Position numbers and translations under genes: made by a program. Shown here piece by piece: positions 34,263-35,977 of a DNA stretch of 35,977 bases. Position 1 is the first letter of the stretch. Each line of letters begins with the position of its first letter. Location: assembly GCF_004571065.1 (NCBI RefSeq), contig NZ_SPQN01000046.1:1-35977 (forward strand), written 5' to 3'. The stretch is from Geodermatophilus sp. DF01-2. GTDB lineage: Bacteria > Actinomycetota > Actinomycetes > Mycobacteriales > Geodermatophilaceae. Below the pieces are notes generated by a model that saw only the letters and a program-made list of their open reading frames with translations, had not been told where the DNA came from and ran no database searches.

Positions 34263-34856
34263 GTGACGGACGTCAACACCGCGCTGCACGCGGACGCGGC
34301 CCGCCCGTCACGCCGGGAGCAGATCCTGCGGGCGGCCGCGCAACTGTTCGCCGAGCGCGGGTCGCGGGCGGTGGGCGTGGACGACGTCGGGGCGGCCGTC
34401 GGTGTGACCGGGCCGGCGATCTACCGGCACTTCGCCAGCAAGGACGCGATGCTCGCCGAGATGCTGCTGCGGATCAGCGAGCGGCTGCTGGACGGCGGCG
34501 CCTCGCGCGTGGCCGCCGCCGGGGACGACCCGCTGGCCCAGCTGCGCACGCTGATCGCCTTCCAGGTCGACTTCGCGTTGGGCAATCCCGCGCTGATCAC
34601 CGTGCACGACCGCGACCTCGGCTCGCTGGCCGACGACGACGCCGCCCAGGTGCGCCGGCTGCAGCGCCGGTACGTCGAGGTGTGGGTCGACGTCCTGGGC
34701 CGGGTGCACCCCGCGTCGGACGCCGCGACCAACCGCGCCCGCGCGCACGCGGTGTTCGGGCTGGTCAACTCCACGCCGCACAGCGCCGGTCGGCTGCCCC
34801 GCCGGCGGACGGCCGCCTTGCTGGCCGCCATGGCCGAGGCCGCCGCGACCACCTGA
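34263..34856 (+). CDS. TetR-family repressor of the acyl-CoA catabolism operon
   Basis: A 197-residue TetR regulator. The N-terminal helix-turn-helix reads SRREQILRAAAQLFAERGSR, then VDDVGAAVGVTGPAIYRHFA followed by SKDAMLAEML. The C-terminal ligand domain is variable, as expected. The GTG start at 34263 is preferred since the operator palindrome ends at 34256 and the HTH follows after a short arm. Divergent from the carboxylase operon, in the same arrangement as the mycobacterial leucine-catabolism cluster. The ligand is probably an acyl-CoA intermediate. Confidence 0.9.
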   Translation: MTDVNTALHADAARPSRREQILRAAAQLFAERGSRAVGVDDVGAAVGVTGPAIYRHFASKDAMLAEMLLRISERLLDGGASRVAAAGDDPLAQLRTLIAFQVDFALGNPALITVHDRDLGSLADDDAAQVRRLQRRYVEVWVDVLGRVHPASDAATNRARAHAVFGLVNSTPHSAGRLPRRRTAALLAAMAEAAATT

Positions 34857-34867
34857 CCGCCCCCGCC

Positions 34868-34955
34868 CGATGATCAGGTCAGCTGATCGTTCAGGCTCCT
34901 GGCTCGCTACTGGTCGTGAGCCAGGACCGGGAATCGTGATCTGAGCTGATCATCG
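34868..34955. repeat. Nested palindrome, 88 bp, between convergent genes
   Basis: The outer arms CGATGATCAG (34868-34877) and CTGATCATCG (34946-34955) are perfect 10-bp complements. Inside, TCCTGGCTC and GAGCCAGGA form a second perfect 9-bp stem around a 12-base loop, and the sequence between is partly complementary (GATCGTTC against GAATCGTGATC). It could act as a bidirectional terminator or be a mobile palindromic intergenic element. Confidence 0.7.
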
Positions 34956-34968
34956 CCGGGAGCGCCGG

Positions 34969-35977
34969 TCAGCCGGCGGGCGTCGGCTCCGGCATGGGCA
35001 GGACCAGGGCGGTCGAGGCGACGACGTCGAGGTCGGCGGCGCCTCCGCCCGCCCCGGGCCCGGCCCAGGCGGTCTCGACGATCGTCACGGTGCTGCCGGA
35101 GACCGCGCTGGCGTACTGCGCAGCCGACAGCCGGTCGGGGCTGCCGGGGTAGCGGACACCCTCACGCAGCAGGTCGCTGACGTTGCCGCTGCCGTTGCGG
35201 TCGGCGAGCGCGCGCAGCGCCCGGGCACCGGCGGCGTCGCCCATGTCCACCACCGACACCGAGACGACGACGGGCCGGCCGTCGACGTCGGTCGAGTACA
35301 GCGCCCGGGCCAGGCCCGCACAGTCGGTGGCGGTGAAGAAGTCGGCCACCGCGCCGTAGGAGTTGCCGACGCAGGTGGGGTCGACCTGCACCCGCTGGAC
35401 GACGAACGTGCGGCCGTCGACCATCTCGCGGTCGCCCGGCTGCGGACCGGGATCGACCGCGGCGGGAGCCGCGGTCTGCCCCGCGGTCTCGGTCGCGGCC
35501 TCGGGCGTGGCCGTCCGGTCGTCACCGTCGAGCAGCGCCGTGACGCCGACCCCCAGGAGGACGACGAGCACGAGGGCGGCCGCGACGAGCAGCGCCGTGC
35601 GCCGGGTGGAGCGCGGACGCCGGCGCGGCCCCACCAGCGGGACCCCGGCGGGCCGGACCGGCGGCGACGTGGCCGAGGCGACCGGGGGGACGGCGGCCGG
35701 CGCGGGCCCTCGCGGCTCGCGGTCGGCCGGGCCGGAGGCGACCGGTTCGGCGCCGGCGAACAGCCCGCCAATGCCACCGGTCTCGTCCTCGCGCACGTCC
35801 ACCGTGGGCCCGACGAGGGTGTCGGGGGGCCGGGGGGGCGGCTGCTCCGCCGGCGATGCTCCGGCAGGTGAGGCCGCGCGCGAGGGCGCCGGGGCGGCGA
35901 GGGCCTGCGTCCGCGCGGCGGCCGGGGCCGCGGCCCGGGCGGCTTCCTCGTCGGCGCGGATGGCGGCGGCGGAGATC
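34969..35977 (-). CDS. Membrane-anchored protein with proline-rich cytoplasmic part, partial
   Basis: The reading frame is open to the right edge, so the N-terminus is missing; 335 residues are seen. A long Ala/Pro-rich, low-complexity region (including EQPPPRPPDTLVGPTVDVRE) precedes a basic stop-transfer segment (RRRPRSTRR) and one transmembrane helix (ALLVAAALVLVVLLGVGVTA). About 190 outside residues follow, with two cysteines (DPTCVGNSYG and ATDCAGLARALY). An internal GTG at 35802 is unlikely to be the true start because the same type of sequence continues upstream. I do not recognise the extracellular domain. Confidence 0.65.
   Translation of the reverse strand, partial: ISAAAIRADEEAARAAAPAAARTQALAAPAPSRAASPAGASPAEQPPPRPPDTLVGPTVDVREDETGGIGGLFAGAEPVASGPADREPRGPAPAAVPPVASATSPPVRPAGVPLVGPRRRPRSTRRTALLVAAALVLVVLLGVGVTALLDGDDRTATPEAATETAGQTAAPAAVDPGPQPGDREMVDGRTFVVQRVQVDPTCVGNSYGAVADFFTATDCAGLARALYSTDVDGRPVVVSVSVVDMGDAAGARALRALADRNGSGNVSDLLREGVRYPGSPDRLSAAQYASAVSGSTVTIVETAWAGPGAGGGAADLDVVASTALVLPMPEPTPAG

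Overview
The window is very GC-rich DNA from an actinobacterium. A fused F420-cofactor gene (fbiC), many GTG starts, tightly overlapping operons, an actinobacterial-style leucine-catabolism cluster and a type I-E CRISPR repeat beginning GTGCTCCCCGCG all fit. The family Geodermatophilaceae is a reasonable guess but is not proven here.

Left part (1-10.2 kb): a flavin-reductase-like gene, fbiC and a cupin gene lie on the plus strand. They are followed by a decayed acetyltransferase tail, a TupA-like ATP-grasp gene, a lipoprotein, an alpha/beta hydrolase, a quinone-oxidoreductase-like gene carrying a 78-bp in-frame tandem duplication, a small membrane protein, glycerate kinase and an orphan YefM-type antitoxin. 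From 14.9 down to 10.2 kb on the minus strand lies a four-carbon acid-sugar operon: GntP permease, DUF1537 kinase, PdxA2 dehydrogenase and DeoR regulator.

Centre (15.15-28.7 kb): a complete type I-E CRISPR-Cas system on the minus strand. One operon, cas3-cse1-cse2-cas7-cas5-cas6e-cas1-cas2, has almost every junction overlapping by 1-7 nt. It is followed by a 64-bp leader and an array of 68 repeats and 67 spacers, with the newest end next to cas2 and decayed repeats at the far end. Three observations stand out. (1) Upstream of cas3 there is a two-repeat mini-CRISPR with a short guide. Its first 11 guide bases match exactly, next to an AAC motif, a site about 260 bp further upstream, so it looks like a crRNA-like RNA that steers Cascade to the cas control region. 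(2) The seven leader-proximal repeats carry an extra AC, and the six newest spacers are inserted 2 bp out of register. (3) One of these shifted spacers matches fbiC in this window 33/33 with an AAG motif. The register shift may be what makes this self-targeting spacer survivable.

Right part (28.8-36 kb): a YoeB-YefM toxin-antitoxin pair whose antitoxin is 89% identical (63/71 residues) to the orphan copy 19 kb away. It is followed by a leucine/isovalerate-type operon (acyl-CoA carboxylase beta, biotin-carboxylase alpha, acyl-CoA dehydrogenase) with a divergent TetR regulator and a clear palindromic operator. A nested palindrome follows, and a secreted or membrane-anchored protein of unknown function runs off the right edge.
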